A DNA stretch of 38,555 nucleotides from a bacterium (GCA_026394215.1 JAPKYR010000161.1:1-38555); one strand, 5' to 3'. Positions 8,150-16,816 are shown, numbered from the stretch's first letter. Numbers and translations are program-made. The notes: generated by a model from the sequence alone, not told the origin.

Positions 8150-8734
8150 TTAGTTGTTGTGCGGATTATGGCACATATTACAGGTTGTATTCGGAGCGCC
8201 ATGCGTGCCAGTATCGAATGCGGTGACGATTTCTTCGTGGCAGTTATTGCACAGCTCCTTGACTGTTTCTGTTACCAGGAACGAGTCATTGGTCGAGTGA
8301 CCGGAGTGGCATTGTACACAGGTTAAACCGCCATCAAAATGCTTGCTCTCTACCCATTCTGTCTTCACGAATTTGCCTTTTGTCTCATGGCAGGCTGTGC
8401 AGGTCGTGGTGACCTCATCCTGAGGCATCTTACCTGGGTTGAGGATACCTTTAACGTCTCCATTGTGTTTGCTTCCGGGACCGTGGCATTTTTCGCAACG
8501 ATTTGCTTCTTCACCAAGGGTTGAAACATGATCGGTGTCATCGCCTTCTGCGCCGGCTTTGTCACTATGGCAGGCAAGACACACCGTGGCACCGACCATT
8601 GTTGCGTCTGCGCCGGTATAGGCAGCCATATAATTGTCCTGATCTTCCGTAGTCCATGCGACCTGGGAAAAGAGGAGAATGAACATTACGATCAATGCGC
8701 CCCCGAAGAATGTTGCTTTTGCTCTGTTTGTCAT
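8150..8734 (-). CDS. Exported hexaheme c-type cytochrome
   Basis: A signal peptide (hydrophobic core GGALIVMFILLFSQVAW) precedes a 165-residue domain with six CxxCH heme c sites: CLACH, CEKCH, CTACH, CVQCH, CNNCH and CNMCH. The 'C-x2-CHGPG..H' and 'C-x2-CHSGH' contexts resemble the NrfB/DmsE-like family of periplasmic electron carriers. The likely role is periplasmic electron transfer to a terminal reductase or an outer-membrane conduit. No reductase, quinol oxidase or cytochrome maturation gene is adjacent, so its partner cannot be named. An AAAGGATG ribosome site supports the start. Confidence 0.85.
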   Translation of the reverse strand: MTNRAKATFFGGALIVMFILLFSQVAWTTEDQDNYMAAYTGADATMVGATVCLACHSDKAGAEGDDTDHVSTLGEEANRCEKCHGPGSKHNGDVKGILNPGKMPQDEVTTTCTACHETKGKFVKTEWVESKHFDGGLTCVQCHSGHSTNDSFLVTETVKELCNNCHEEIVTAFDTGTHGAPNTTCNMCHNPHNN

Positions 8735-8883
8735 ACAATAGACATCCTTTCTCGAAATTTGGTAAGTCTTCGTTTATTTATAATATTAATAAGGGATATA
8801 GTCAATATCTTTTTCCGATATTCCGGCTAAAAATGTGATTATTGTAACCATCCTTGTAATTTGATTTATTAAAGGTTTAGAGT

Positions 8884-9413
8884 ATTTTACTTTTTCTTAC
8901 CTACGAGTTATACTTGAGGTATGAGACCAACATCTGTCGATCTTCGGAAACGCGTTTTGGCGTCACGCGTAAATGAGGGCCAATCCATGGGGCAGATAGC
9001 TAAGCGCTTCAAGATGCCCAAAGGGACCGTGTAGAATATTCTTGAACGTTATCGTGATTCGGGGACGGTGGTGCCGAAACTGCCAAATAGTGGGCGCAAG
9101 CCTGCATTTACCCAGGTGTCGCTTCGCAGACTCGAACAGGACGTGCTTTGTAACCCGGACTCCACTCTGGAGGAGTTTCGTGATCGCAGCGGCGCGAAAG
9201 TATCGCTTGTCTGCATTCACAACACGCTCAGGAAATTAGGCTTCACGCGAAAAAAAAGAGTTTACGTGCGAATGAAAGACTCTTCTGCGTAGCGCCAAAG
9301 CCCGCACCCAGGAAGAACTGTACAAAGCCATCGCCTCCGCATTTGCCCGGATCACATCAGAGGATACGGACGTTTTTTTTTATCATTGTGTCGTAGGTAT
9401 AATAAGTTAAAAT
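8884..9413 (+). mobile_element. Internally deleted IS630-type element
   Basis: Imperfect terminal inverted repeats of about 23 bases (8884-8906 and 9391-9413, sharing ATTTTA and TTACCTACGA-like blocks with several mismatches) bound a 530-base relic. Full IS630 elements are normally about 1.1 kb; the central DDE-domain region is missing. The left end has an adjacent TA, the dinucleotide these elements target. A copy of this kind could be moved only in trans. Confidence 0.6.
8921..9410 (+). pseudogene. IS630 transposase remnant (internal stop and DDE deletion)
   Basis: Translation from the ATG at 8921 gives an IS630-type N-terminal helix-turn-helix (MRPTSVDLRKRVLAS..GQSMGQIAKRFKMPKGTV). It is interrupted by TAG at 9032-9034 and then continues in frame (NILERYRDSGTVVPK..GRKPAFT..) to a second stop at 9290. 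In another frame, 9294-9410 encodes a segment ending in AFARITSEDTDVFFYHCVV, which looks like an IS630 transposase C-terminus. The catalytic DDE core that should lie between is absent. The gene is therefore dead by nonsense mutation and by deletion. Confidence 0.7.
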
Positions 9414-9446
9414 GCCATAGTGAAGCTTGTTAGTGTTCTCTGCAAT

Positions 9447-9477
9447 AAAAAAAAATCCCCCGGTTCTCACCGGGGGA
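9447..9477 (-). terminator. Terminator of gdhA
   Basis: On the reverse strand, TCCCCCGG/CCGGGGGA forms a stem with a 6-base loop followed by nine T residues. It lies 38 bases after the gdhA stop. A closely similar terminator and flank occur at 33773-33800. Confidence 0.85.
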
Positions 9478-9514
9478 CTTGAATATACACCAATTTCGAA
9501 AAATCGCGTTTTAT

Positions 9515-10855
9515 TTACACAAGACCCTGGGCCATCATCGCGTCCGCGATCTTCTTGAAGCCCGCGATGTTCGCTGCCATGACATAATTGTCTTTGCATT
9601 TATACTCATCCATGGCGTTTGCGCACTGGGTGTGAATCGCGCACATGATCCCATCGAGCCTCTGATCGACTTCCTCGCGCGTCCATGAAAGCCTCAATGA
9701 GTTCTGGCTCATCTCGAGACCTGATGTCGCGACGCCGCCGGCGTTCGCTGCCTTGCCGGGTCCGAAGAGGATCTTCGCTTTAAGGAAGACATCGACAGCT
9801 TCCGGCGTTGAGGGCATGTTCGCGCCTTCAGATACGCATTTGCAGCCGTTCTTTACAAGAGCATTCGCGTCATTGACGTCGACTTCGTTCTGTGTTGCGC
9901 ACGGGAACGCGACGTCGCACTTGACGCCCCATGGCCGTTTGCCTGCAAGAAACTCGCAGCTGTATTTATCGGCATATTCCTTGATCCTGCCGCGTTTGAC
10001 GTTCTTGAGGTTCATGACAAAGGCGAGTTTTTCGGCGTCGATTCCCTTTGAATCGTAGATCGAACCGTCCGAGTCGGAAAGCGTGACAACCTTGCCGCCA
10101 AGCTCTGTGATCTTTTGGACAGCGTACTGCGCGACGTTGCCTGATCCGGATACTGTGGCAACTTTGCCCTTGAGCGATTCGCCTCGCGTTTTCAGCATTT
10201 CGCGGGCGAAGTAGGTCGTGCCGTAACCGGTGGCTTCTGGTCGGATAAGGCTGCCGCCCCATGCGAGACCCTTGCCGGTTAGTACGCCGGTGAATTCATT
10301 CGCAAGTTTCTTGTACTGACCGAAGAGGAAACCGATCTCGCGGCCGCCGACTCCGATATCGCCGGCTGGAACGTCGGTGTCCGGCCCGATATATCGGAAT
10401 AGTTCGTTCATGAAGCTTTGGCAGAACTTCATTACTTCATTGTCGCTCTTGCCTTTGGGATCGAAGTCCGATCCGCCCTTGCCGCCGCCCATCGGGAGGG
10501 TGGTGAGGGAGTTTTTGAAAACCTGCTCGAAACCCAGGAACTTGAGGATTCCTAAGTTTACGGTCGGGTGGAATCGAAGTCCGCCCTTAAATGGACCGAT
10601 TGCGGAGTTGAACTCGACGCGGTAACCGGTGTTCACCTGGACCTTACCTGCGTCGTCGAGCCAGGGGACACGGAAGATCATTGTCCGTTCCGGGATGACG
10701 ATTCTCTCGAGTAATTTGCACTCGATGTACTCCGGATGGCGCTCGATAACCGGCGCAAGCGATTCGATGACTTCCTGTACAGCCTGAATAAATTCCGGCT
10801 GAGAGGGATTTTTGGCCTTCAGATTCTGCATGAAGGACTGAACAAACTCTGACAT
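9515..10855 (-). CDS. gdhA: NADP-type glutamate dehydrogenase
   Basis: This cytoplasmic enzyme interconverts glutamate with 2-oxoglutarate and ammonium. The 446 residues match the hexameric bacterial GdhA class (447 in E. coli), and the profile is that of the assimilatory, NADP-preferring type. Motifs include the substrate-binding PMGGGKGGSDFDPKGKS with its catalytic lysine, the GPDTDVPAGDIGVGGREIG block, and the nucleotide-binding VSGSGNVAQYA. I start it at 10855 (MSEFVQ), because AAAGGAGAAAAGC sits directly before that ATG; the open frame extends ten codons further without a ribosome site. It is monocistronic with its own terminator. A truncated copy of its 3' end lies 24 kb away beside argF. 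Confidence 0.95.
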   Translation of the reverse strand: MSEFVQSFMQNLKAKNPSQPEFIQAVQEVIESLAPVIERHPEYIECKLLERIVIPERTMIFRVPWLDDAGKVQVNTGYRVEFNSAIGPFKGGLRFHPTVNLGILKFLGFEQVFKNSLTTLPMGGGKGGSDFDPKGKSDNEVMKFCQSFMNELFRYIGPDTDVPAGDIGVGGREIGFLFGQYKKLANEFTGVLTGKGLAWGGSLIRPEATGYGTTYFAREMLKTRGESLKGKVATVSGSGNVAQYAVQKITELGGKVVTLSDSDGSIYDSKGIDAEKLAFVMNLKNVKRGRIKEYADKYSCEFLAGKRPWGVKCDVAFPCATQNEVDVNDANALVKNGCKCVSEGANMPSTPEAVDVFLKAKILFGPGKAANAGGVATSGLEMSQNSLRLSWTREEVDQRLDGIMCAIHTQCANAMDEYKCKDNYVMAANIAGFKKIADAMMAQGLV

Positions 10856-11192
10856 GCTTTTCTCCTTTGGATATCTATCTTGCAATGCCGGGGTCGTCCA
10901 GCGTTTTTGTATGGGCGCCTCGGATCATGTAAAAACAATCAAGGACCATAAGTGGTCCTGCACTTTAGAAAAATTAGAAACCCGACAAAGTTTATATGCC
11001 AATGTTTACCTTAGGTGAATTCCTTCACAAGGGGATGGATATTAACACTAACAATAATGATTAATCAAGGAGGATGAATGGAAATAAATGAAAATCCGGG
11101 GAATCATGACATATATTCATGTGTAAATCTATAATCCTACCGCCAGAGTGGATGATATCCGCCGGGGTATGTCTGGAAGGTTGATCATATAT
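10856..11192. other. Intergenic region upstream of gdhA
   Basis: This holds the presumed gdhA promoter region; I see no clear -35/-10 pair. A short perfect hairpin (AGGACCA/TGGTCCT, 10942-10959) lies about 90 bases upstream of gdhA and could be an operator. An 18-codon open frame at 11078-11134 with an excellent ribosome site is listed separately. Confidence 0.4.
11078..11134 (+). CDS. Possible 18-residue small protein or leader peptide
   Basis: An ideal Shine-Dalgarno (AAGGAGGATGA) immediately precedes an ATG that opens the frame MEINENPGNHDIYSCVNL and then TAA. Nothing downstream on the same strand depends on it, because the next genes are on the other strand. The ribosome site is among the best in the window, but the spacing to the ATG is short and no homologue is recognised. 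Treat it as a candidate only. Confidence 0.25.
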   Translation: MEINENPGNHDIYSCVNL

Positions 11193-11756
11193 TTAAAACC
11201 CATGAAAATAAAAGTGGCTGAAAATTGATGCTGCCCATGAGGCATCAGAATTGTACGGAGAATTTTCGCCAAGTTCCATGCCTGAAGAAATCACTCCATA
11301 GACAAGCAGGAAAATTATTAGTGCAAAGCAAAATGCAATTATCCCCTGGTTCCAGAAATAAATTCCCCCAAAGATAAATCCTGCTATAAGGAGGAATTTG
11401 ACACAGAATCTGATAAATGTACCAAAAGGCGTCGATAGCCAGTCGCCGGAATATTTTTCATTCGGGAGAATCTGATTTCGGTGAACATCCTCAAGCCTGT
11501 TGATGTAGTCGGGTTTGGTGAAATCGATATCGGAAAACAACGGCTCTTTAACTTCAGTGCCGGTTTGATCCGTTAATTCCTCGATGTGATCTATCAGTTC
11601 GAAGTGTTTAGGCGGCCCCGGACGGAATGCGTCGGGCGAAGGATTCATTTCGGTTGCATCCTGCGATACGCGATTGATCCTCTTCACAGGCCTTGTCATG
11701 CGGGTCATATCCAACAGTGGATCGGTATAACTGCTATTTTCATGATCCTTGGTCAT
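11193..11756 (-). CDS. Unknown membrane protein, paralogue of the preceding gene
   Basis: This protein of about 187 residues has a polar N-terminal half, a GDWLSTPFGTFIRF motif, two hydrophobic segments (KFLLIAGFIFGGIYFW and IIAFCFALIIFLLVYGVI), and a short tail ending in aromatic residues. It shares its layout and motifs with the upstream gene: both have an N-terminal 'RVSQD' and a GDW-x3-P-x-GTF block before the membrane segments. I start it at 11756 because that ATG lies one base after the upstream stop codon, which implies translational coupling; an ATG at 11798 is also in frame. I do not recognise the family. Confidence 0.6.
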   Translation of the reverse strand: MTKDHENSSYTDPLLDMTRMTRPVKRINRVSQDATEMNPSPDAFRPGPPKHFELIDHIEELTDQTGTEVKEPLFSDIDFTKPDYINRLEDVHRNQILPNEKYSGDWLSTPFGTFIRFCVKFLLIAGFIFGGIYFWNQGIIAFCFALIIFLLVYGVISSGMELGENSPYNSDASWAASIFSHFYFHGF

Positions 11757-11757
11757 A

Positions 11758-12258
11758 TTAATACTGGTACCTGCCGCCACCGGCGACATTGTTTTCAAAG
11801 TTGAACGGATTCCAGCCTAATCCCATTCTATAGGATATTACTGAAAACAGGAGAATCTTCGATGCATACGCAAGAAGTATTAAAGGCTCAGTCTGCCACA
11901 TATGGATAACGAACACGATAATCGCCGTGTAAACAAGTAGTTTTAAAAAAGATTGGGCGAAGGTCCCCATGGGCATCTGAAACCAGTCGCCCTCGAATTT
12001 TTTTACGTGGAGTAATACCTGGCCCTGACTTTGAATGTGCCGGTCATCATAATTGTATCTGTTATCGCGGCCAAACAGAGCCGATCCACGAGATGCAACA
12101 TATGCTTTGTTAGCATCGCAATGCAGGCGTTCCGGATTTTTCAACCGGAATCGCTTATGTATTGCAGGCTCAAACGGATTCAGCGAGATCAGGGGTTCAA
12201 AAAAGTCCTGCGATACCCGGTGAATCATCCCTGGCGAATTTTCGTAACTGCCGTTCAT
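11758..12258 (-). CDS. Unknown membrane protein, first of a paralogous pair
   Basis: This 166-residue protein has an N-terminal MIHRVSQD motif, a soluble middle, a GDWFQMPMGTFAQSFLKLL motif and two hydrophobic segments near residues 105-140. It ends in a Gly/Tyr-rich tail (GGGRYQY). AAAGGTG before the ATG supports the start. The gene directly downstream is a diverged duplicate one base away, so the two are translated together. A hetero-oligomer in the inner membrane is a reasonable guess, but no function is known. Confidence 0.65.
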   Translation of the reverse strand: MNGSYENSPGMIHRVSQDFFEPLISLNPFEPAIHKRFRLKNPERLHCDANKAYVASRGSALFGRDNRYNYDDRHIQSQGQVLLHVKKFEGDWFQMPMGTFAQSFLKLLVYTAIIVFVIHMWQTEPLILLAYASKILLFSVISYRMGLGWNPFNFENNVAGGGRYQY

Positions 12259-12337
12259 CCAAACACCTTTACTAATTATACTTGATTTTTCAGGATGCGT
12301 TTTGTTGCAGGGAAGGGTGATTTCCGGTTCTTATTTC

Positions 12338-13279
12338 CTATAGCTTCTTCCCGTTAAGCCATGAGGTTCTGAGGGAGAAAACGCCCTTTTCAATGGATAT
12401 TCTGGCGGGTGACAGAAATGCAAGGTCGCCGTCGCACGCGAGTCTCTGGATCGGGTCGCATTTCAGGAGCAGATTTTTTGCCTTTCGGATATGGACGCCC
12501 TCGATCTCAAAATGCCGCCCTGTGAATACTTTATTAAAATGCATCATGAATTCAAGTTTCGGTTTCTTGGGGACCAGAAGGACGTCCATCAAACCGTCGT
12601 CGATTTTCGCGTCGGGCGCGACATGCATCCCGGTGCCGATATAGGCGTTATTGCACGCGAGAATCCAGTAAGCTTCGATGTCGAGGTTCCAGTCGTCAGC
12701 TTCAAGAGAAGCTGAAATGGGTTTCAGGCTCGCCAGGGTCAGGAGGAAAATGATTTCGTACCTTGCCGAGAGCCATCGCGGGGATTTTGCGCGTGTTACC
12801 AGAGTCTGGGAATCTATTCCGACACCGGCGGTATTTATAAATCTGATCGGTTTTTCATTCCTGGGGGAGCCGTCGATATTAACCGGAAAGACCGTGCCCG
12901 CATCGATCGGGACAGGTTTTCCGAAGATAATATTTTCCGCAGCGCCTATTGGATCGCGTGGCGCACCCAATCCACGGTAAACATCATTGCCGCTTCCGAG
13001 AGGGATAATTCCGAAAGGAAGCGGGGATAAGGATTCTTCGGTCCCTGACGGAAGGTGCTGGATGGAACTATGGATGGTGCCGTCTCCTCCGCACAGGACA
13101 AGAAGCTCGAGTCCATTGTCAACGGCTTTATTAATAGCTGCGATGCCCTCATTGATGTCCTGCGACCGCACCACCGAAATGTCCCAGCCTTCACGTGCGA
13201 AACGGCTGCGGGCACTCTCGACAACTTCGACGTTCCCGCGTCCGCCGGCTCTTGGATTTACAAGCATCAGTGTTTTCAT
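12338..13279 (-). CDS. Diacylglycerol-kinase-family lipid kinase
   Basis: This 313-residue protein belongs to the DAGK-catalytic (YegS/DgkB/BmrU-like) family, cytoplasmic or membrane-associated enzymes that phosphorylate diacylglycerol or related lipids with ATP. Visible are the N-terminal VNPRAGG motif (residues 8-14), the nucleotide-binding GGDGTIH near residue 64, the FGIIPLGSGNDVYRGLG motif near residues 88-104, and the C-terminal domain with ACNNAYIGTGMHVAPDAKIDDGLMDVLLV. A DgkB-type role in phospholipid recycling is likely, but the exact lipid cannot be assigned from sequence. Confidence 0.85.
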   Translation of the reverse strand: MKTLMLVNPRAGGRGNVEVVESARSRFAREGWDISVVRSQDINEGIAAINKAVDNGLELLVLCGGDGTIHSSIQHLPSGTEESLSPLPFGIIPLGSGNDVYRGLGAPRDPIGAAENIIFGKPVPIDAGTVFPVNIDGSPRNEKPIRFINTAGVGIDSQTLVTRAKSPRWLSARYEIIFLLTLASLKPISASLEADDWNLDIEAYWILACNNAYIGTGMHVAPDAKIDDGLMDVLLVPKKPKLEFMMHFNKVFTGRHFEIEGVHIRKAKNLLLKCDPIQRLACDGDLAFLSPARISIEKGVFSLRTSWLNGKKL

Positions 13280-13362
13280 ATATCGTGCTATCGATCAGGA
13301 TGTATCCGAACCGATTTCGGAATTGTATTTGTTATTTAACTACTATGCAAACGTACTTAAAT

Positions 13363-13385
13363 GTGTCATACGCCTCCGGCGCATG
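13363..13385. repeat. Dispersed palindromic repeat, degenerate copy 3
   Basis: The last 13 bases (CTCCGGCGCATGA) match the repeat core exactly, and the first part is degenerate with a small deletion. It lies between divergently oriented genes, immediately upstream of the -10 element at 13401. Confidence 0.5.
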
Positions 13386-13400
13386 AAATCCTATTTCGTG

Positions 13401-13406
13401 TATAAT
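13401..13406 (+). promoter_or_regulatory. Consensus -10 box for the small membrane-protein gene
   Basis: TATAAT lies 22 bases before the ATG, leaving a very short leader that starts near the AAGGAGG ribosome site. A clear -35 is not seen; the repeat copy occupies that position. Confidence 0.4.
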
Positions 13407-13428
13407 ATATTCGTAAGGAGGAAAAATT

Positions 13429-13812
13429 ATGTGGCTGGATAATCTGGTTTGGATTGTTTTCTATTCTGCAATTTATTTCGGCATAAACTTTGCCCTGGCA
13501 ATATTTTCAGATAAGAGGGTAGGGAATTTCTTGCTATGGCTTTTATCTTTCTGTTTCTTACCGGTTATTAGCCATATTTTCGCAATTATTTATCTGGCAG
13601 TTTTTCTGCCGAAAAGAAAGAAAGAACTAAAGAGGTTTTCTAAAAATCATTCGATCGGGCTGCTTGTTGATAATCTTCAGAAAAAGCAAGGCACGCATTC
13701 ATCGGTTACACCGTTCGGCGAAGAAATGAAAGGACCCTCAGTAACACCATACGCATCGGAAAGTAAGGCAGATAACCCCAAAATCGGCCTCAATGGGAAA
13801 CCGATAAAATAA
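13429..13812 (+). CDS. Small membrane protein of unknown function
   Basis: This 127-residue protein has two hydrophobic segments in its first 60 residues (WLDNLVWIVFYSAIYFGINFALAIF and FLLWLLSFCFLPVISHIFAIIYLAVFL), then a lysine-rich stretch (PKRKKELKRF) and a polar cytoplasmic tail of about 60 residues. By the positive-inside rule the tail faces the cytoplasm. A strong AAGGAGG ribosome site supports the start. I do not recognise the family. The resemblance to phospholipase-D N-terminal type membrane hairpins is only general. Confidence 0.65.
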   Translation: MWLDNLVWIVFYSAIYFGINFALAIFSDKRVGNFLLWLLSFCFLPVISHIFAIIYLAVFLPKRKKELKRFSKNHSIGLLVDNLQKKQGTHSSVTPFGEEMKGPSVTPYASESKADNPKIGLNGKPIK

Positions 13813-13949
13813 ACGTAACACTTCACCAATCTGAGAGAGAAGGTAGAGAAAAGGGGACTGTCGTCCGGCTTCCGGCGTTATTATGTTGATGATTCCTGAA
13901 ATTGTATATTCCGGAAGTCTTGTGACTGTTCCCGATTTTTACGGAAATT

Positions 13950-16601
13950 TTATTCCCCCGATTGGCCGTTAAATTCCGCAAGACCACCGGTAGATAGCTC
14001 GGATTCGGTTGTGGAAGTCTGCTCCCCCGATTCCTCGTCCGGATTATGAATCGTGAAACCCTGGTCATCGGTTGCTTCGCCGTTGATTCCCGCCGCATCG
14101 CGAGCCCTGATCCGTTCAATCTCTTCAAGGACAGTCTTCGCGAAACTATCTTCCGGATTCAGAATCAGCGCAAGCCGTGCCTGCTCCTCGGCATATTGGA
14201 ATGCCGTTTCACGTTCCTCGCCTTCGGCGGTAGAACCCTGGATCAACCCGATATGAGCAAGCTGCGCGTGCGCTCCGGCAACCTGGCCGGGAGGGACGTT
14301 GCCAAAAATCGTTTCGTGGTCAATCAACTGCTCGTACATGTCTCTGGCGCTGTCGAGACTATTTGAAGCGAATAATGCGTCGCCAAGTTCCTTCCACCCG
14401 AACCATCCGACGGGATCGAGGCTTACGCATTTTGTAAGAAATTTTACTGCGTCTTCAGCACCTTCAGGGGTATCCTCAAGGAGAGCCATGATGCCGAACC
14501 GGTATAACGAGTCCTGGTATCGCCCGAGCACCTCGCGCTCCTGCGCTTCAAGGTTCACGGGATTGTTTTCAGAGTCCTTCCATGCGGAGATGTTGTTCTC
14601 GAACCCCTTGTAACCCGGCAATCCATCCTCGTTGTAATTCGCGAACGGCCTCGAATCGAAATAATCGATAACTCTCATCGGAGCCGATCCTTCCGCTATA
14701 GATTCGATGTTTGCTCTTGCCCGTACTTCCGGAAGGTTGACGTCGGGAATATCCCCCGGACGACGGAAGGAGTATGTCATCCCCTGAAGGACAATATCCA
14801 GACCCATGATAATTTCGCTATCGGAAAATTCGCTATTGACGAAAGTGCTGTCGATCGGACGGTCGCCCACGTCGGGGAGTAGAAGCGCGATTCCAAGAGA
14901 ATTAAGATATGGGATATAGTATGTCGAACTTACAATGAACCTCTCGGTTACGAATGTCATTGCATTGGACTCGTTCCTGAGAATTTCGAGATCGGGAAGA
15001 TTATGAATCCAGTTTGTCGCCCAGACATCCTTGCGGTATCCCGGCGTGGGATCGTTCGGATCGTGCGACGGCTCGCATTCCTGCAGATACCAGAAAAGGA
15101 AGGTCTCATCTCCGGTCGTGATTAGAATCGCGTTGGGATCGCAACTGTCGAGGATATTCATCGCGTAATAATAAGAAATCAACGATTTCGATTTATCGGC
15201 AGATTCAAAATTAAGGATAATATTTACGATAATGAAGGTGAATGCGGAGATTAGAATGAGTCCTGCGAATGATTTGAATTTCTGGCTGGAATCGACATTG
15301 GGAATTCCCTCGTTACCGACATAATTTTTTACCCAGACCACCGATGCGCTGAACCCGAGCCCGATTATCGCAGCGAGGGCGCACATGAGCGGGATCAGGA
15401 GAGGCGGGATGACAATGTCGATATTTTCAAGGGGGGCGCTGAGGATGTCGCCGGACGGATAAAAGTGAACTACAAGGAAATAAAGGATATATCCAAGGGC
15501 AGGCATGAGGAAGGCTGCTTTTGGAAGCGGCGGCTCATCATCGCCTTCCTTTCCCATGTTCTTCTTATCTTTTTTTCTTGATAGCGAAGTTAAGATCGCG
15601 ATCCATCCGAGAATCGCGAAGATAATCAGCGGGAACCCGAAATCTTCGTTTGTGGTCTGCAGGAATTTCTTGAAAACCATCGGCGTGGTCGTGCGTTCGG
15701 GAAGCGCTTCGGGAGAATTAGTATAGACTCGGGATTTGGAGTAGTGCCGTCGCGAGAAATAATCCCAGAAGTAACTCCAGGGATTGTCAAGGACGGGCAC
15801 CTTGTCCATCGGCACCTTCCGGGCTTCCTCAATGTTCTTGACGAAAACCACGTCGCCCATAGGGGTTCTGTAATGGACGAGCGGGAGGTATGCGTACGGT
15901 GTTATCCCGATGATTGCAAGTAAAACGGCCAGGATCCATGTATGCCATCGAAGTTTCAGGCCGCCGTTAATGCCGATGAAAATCAAAATGCCCGGGTAGA
16001 ATATCAGGACTGCATATTGATGCGCGATCGCGAGTCCCATAATGAAAGCGAGAAGCAGTGCCCAGCCGACTTTTTTTTCCTGGACATAAAGCACAGCAAG
16101 GTAAAACATGAGGGTAAGGAACATTACCTGAAGCGTATATACTTCGGCGATCTCAGCGTGCTCCCAGAAAGTTTTTGAAAAAGCGAGCGCAAGCGCGCCT
16201 GCGACAGCCGCCCATTCGATCTTAAGAACGCGTCTCAGGAATAGAAACATGAAAACAACGGCGCCCCACGCCGCGATCGCCGACATCATGTTCATACGAT
16301 AGGCGGGAGATGAGATTCCGCCGGGTATGGGAAGCTGCATGAAGAAATGCCCTAGGAGCGTGTAGAGGGGGTACCCCGGTGGGTGCGGGACTCCGAGCTT
16401 GTACGCTGCCGTCAGGAAGTCGCCCGCATCGCCGACAAAGACTGTCGGACAGAGTGCCACGAGATACACGAAAAACGGGATAAGCAGGATACCCATCCCG
16501 GTCCATAGTCCGAATTTGGAGCCGGCTGCGGAGAACGTTTTATTCGAGCTTGCCGGTTTCTGTTCGGATTGTTCTTCCGAATTATCTAATATTTCCTGCA
16601 T
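13950..16601 (-). CDS. DUF2723-type membrane O-glycosyltransferase with TPR tail
   Basis: The N-terminal 500 or so residues are polytopic and match the DUF2723 family, which includes bacterial relatives of the TMEM260 protein O-mannosyltransferase. The key loop is CPTVFVGDAGDFLTAAYKLGVPHPPGYPLYTLLG near residues 50-80, with the acidic residue expected of GT-C enzymes. A large soluble region follows, and residues about 690-840 form TPR-like helical pairs (SLYRFGIMALLEDTPEGAEDAVKFLTKCV..; WFGWKELGDALFASNSLDSARDMYEQLI). The 883-residue length is typical of the family. It probably transfers a sugar from a lipid carrier to an exported protein or glycan; substrate unknown. It is monocistronic; the upstream region holds long palindromes. 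Confidence 0.8.
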   Translation of the reverse strand: MQEILDNSEEQSEQKPASSNKTFSAAGSKFGLWTGMGILLIPFFVYLVALCPTVFVGDAGDFLTAAYKLGVPHPPGYPLYTLLGHFFMQLPIPGGISSPAYRMNMMSAIAAWGAVVFMFLFLRRVLKIEWAAVAGALALAFSKTFWEHAEIAEVYTLQVMFLTLMFYLAVLYVQEKKVGWALLLAFIMGLAIAHQYAVLIFYPGILIFIGINGGLKLRWHTWILAVLLAIIGITPYAYLPLVHYRTPMGDVVFVKNIEEARKVPMDKVPVLDNPWSYFWDYFSRRHYSKSRVYTNSPEALPERTTTPMVFKKFLQTTNEDFGFPLIIFAILGWIAILTSLSRKKDKKNMGKEGDDEPPLPKAAFLMPALGYILYFLVVHFYPSGDILSAPLENIDIVIPPLLIPLMCALAAIIGLGFSASVVWVKNYVGNEGIPNVDSSQKFKSFAGLILISAFTFIIVNIILNFESADKSKSLISYYYAMNILDSCDPNAILITTGDETFLFWYLQECEPSHDPNDPTPGYRKDVWATNWIHNLPDLEILRNESNAMTFVTERFIVSSTYYIPYLNSLGIALLLPDVGDRPIDSTFVNSEFSDSEIIMGLDIVLQGMTYSFRRPGDIPDVNLPEVRARANIESIAEGSAPMRVIDYFDSRPFANYNEDGLPGYKGFENNISAWKDSENNPVNLEAQEREVLGRYQDSLYRFGIMALLEDTPEGAEDAVKFLTKCVSLDPVGWFGWKELGDALFASNSLDSARDMYEQLIDHETIFGNVPPGQVAGAHAQLAHIGLIQGSTAEGEERETAFQYAEEQARLALILNPEDSFAKTVLEEIERIRARDAAGINGEATDDQGFTIHNPDEESGEQTSTTESELSTGGLAEFNGQSGE

Positions 16602-16670
16602 TGGCCTAAATCATAACACACAAAATTGACAGCACATCAGCCATTAGGCAGGATTTTCATCTGCCTTAAA

Positions 16671-16754
16671 CATTTCCCGTAGAACAGCACGGCAGTGCGT
16701 TATATGACCCGCCTAACCAAAAAGACGCACTGCCGTGCTGTTCTACGGGAAATG
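16671..16754. repeat. Perfect 30-base inverted repeat
   Basis: The arms at 16671-16700 and 16725-16754 are perfect 30-base inverted copies (core ACGGCAGTGCGT), with a 24-base loop. The loop's AACCAAAAAGAC can alternatively pair with GTC, the T run and GGTT just outside the right arm. The perfect arms imply a recent origin or active correction. Confidence 0.85.
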
Positions 16755-16816
16755 GTCTTTTTTTTGGTTAGAAATGATTAATAATCCGTATAACCACAAG
16801 CCACCTGATTCAGGAG

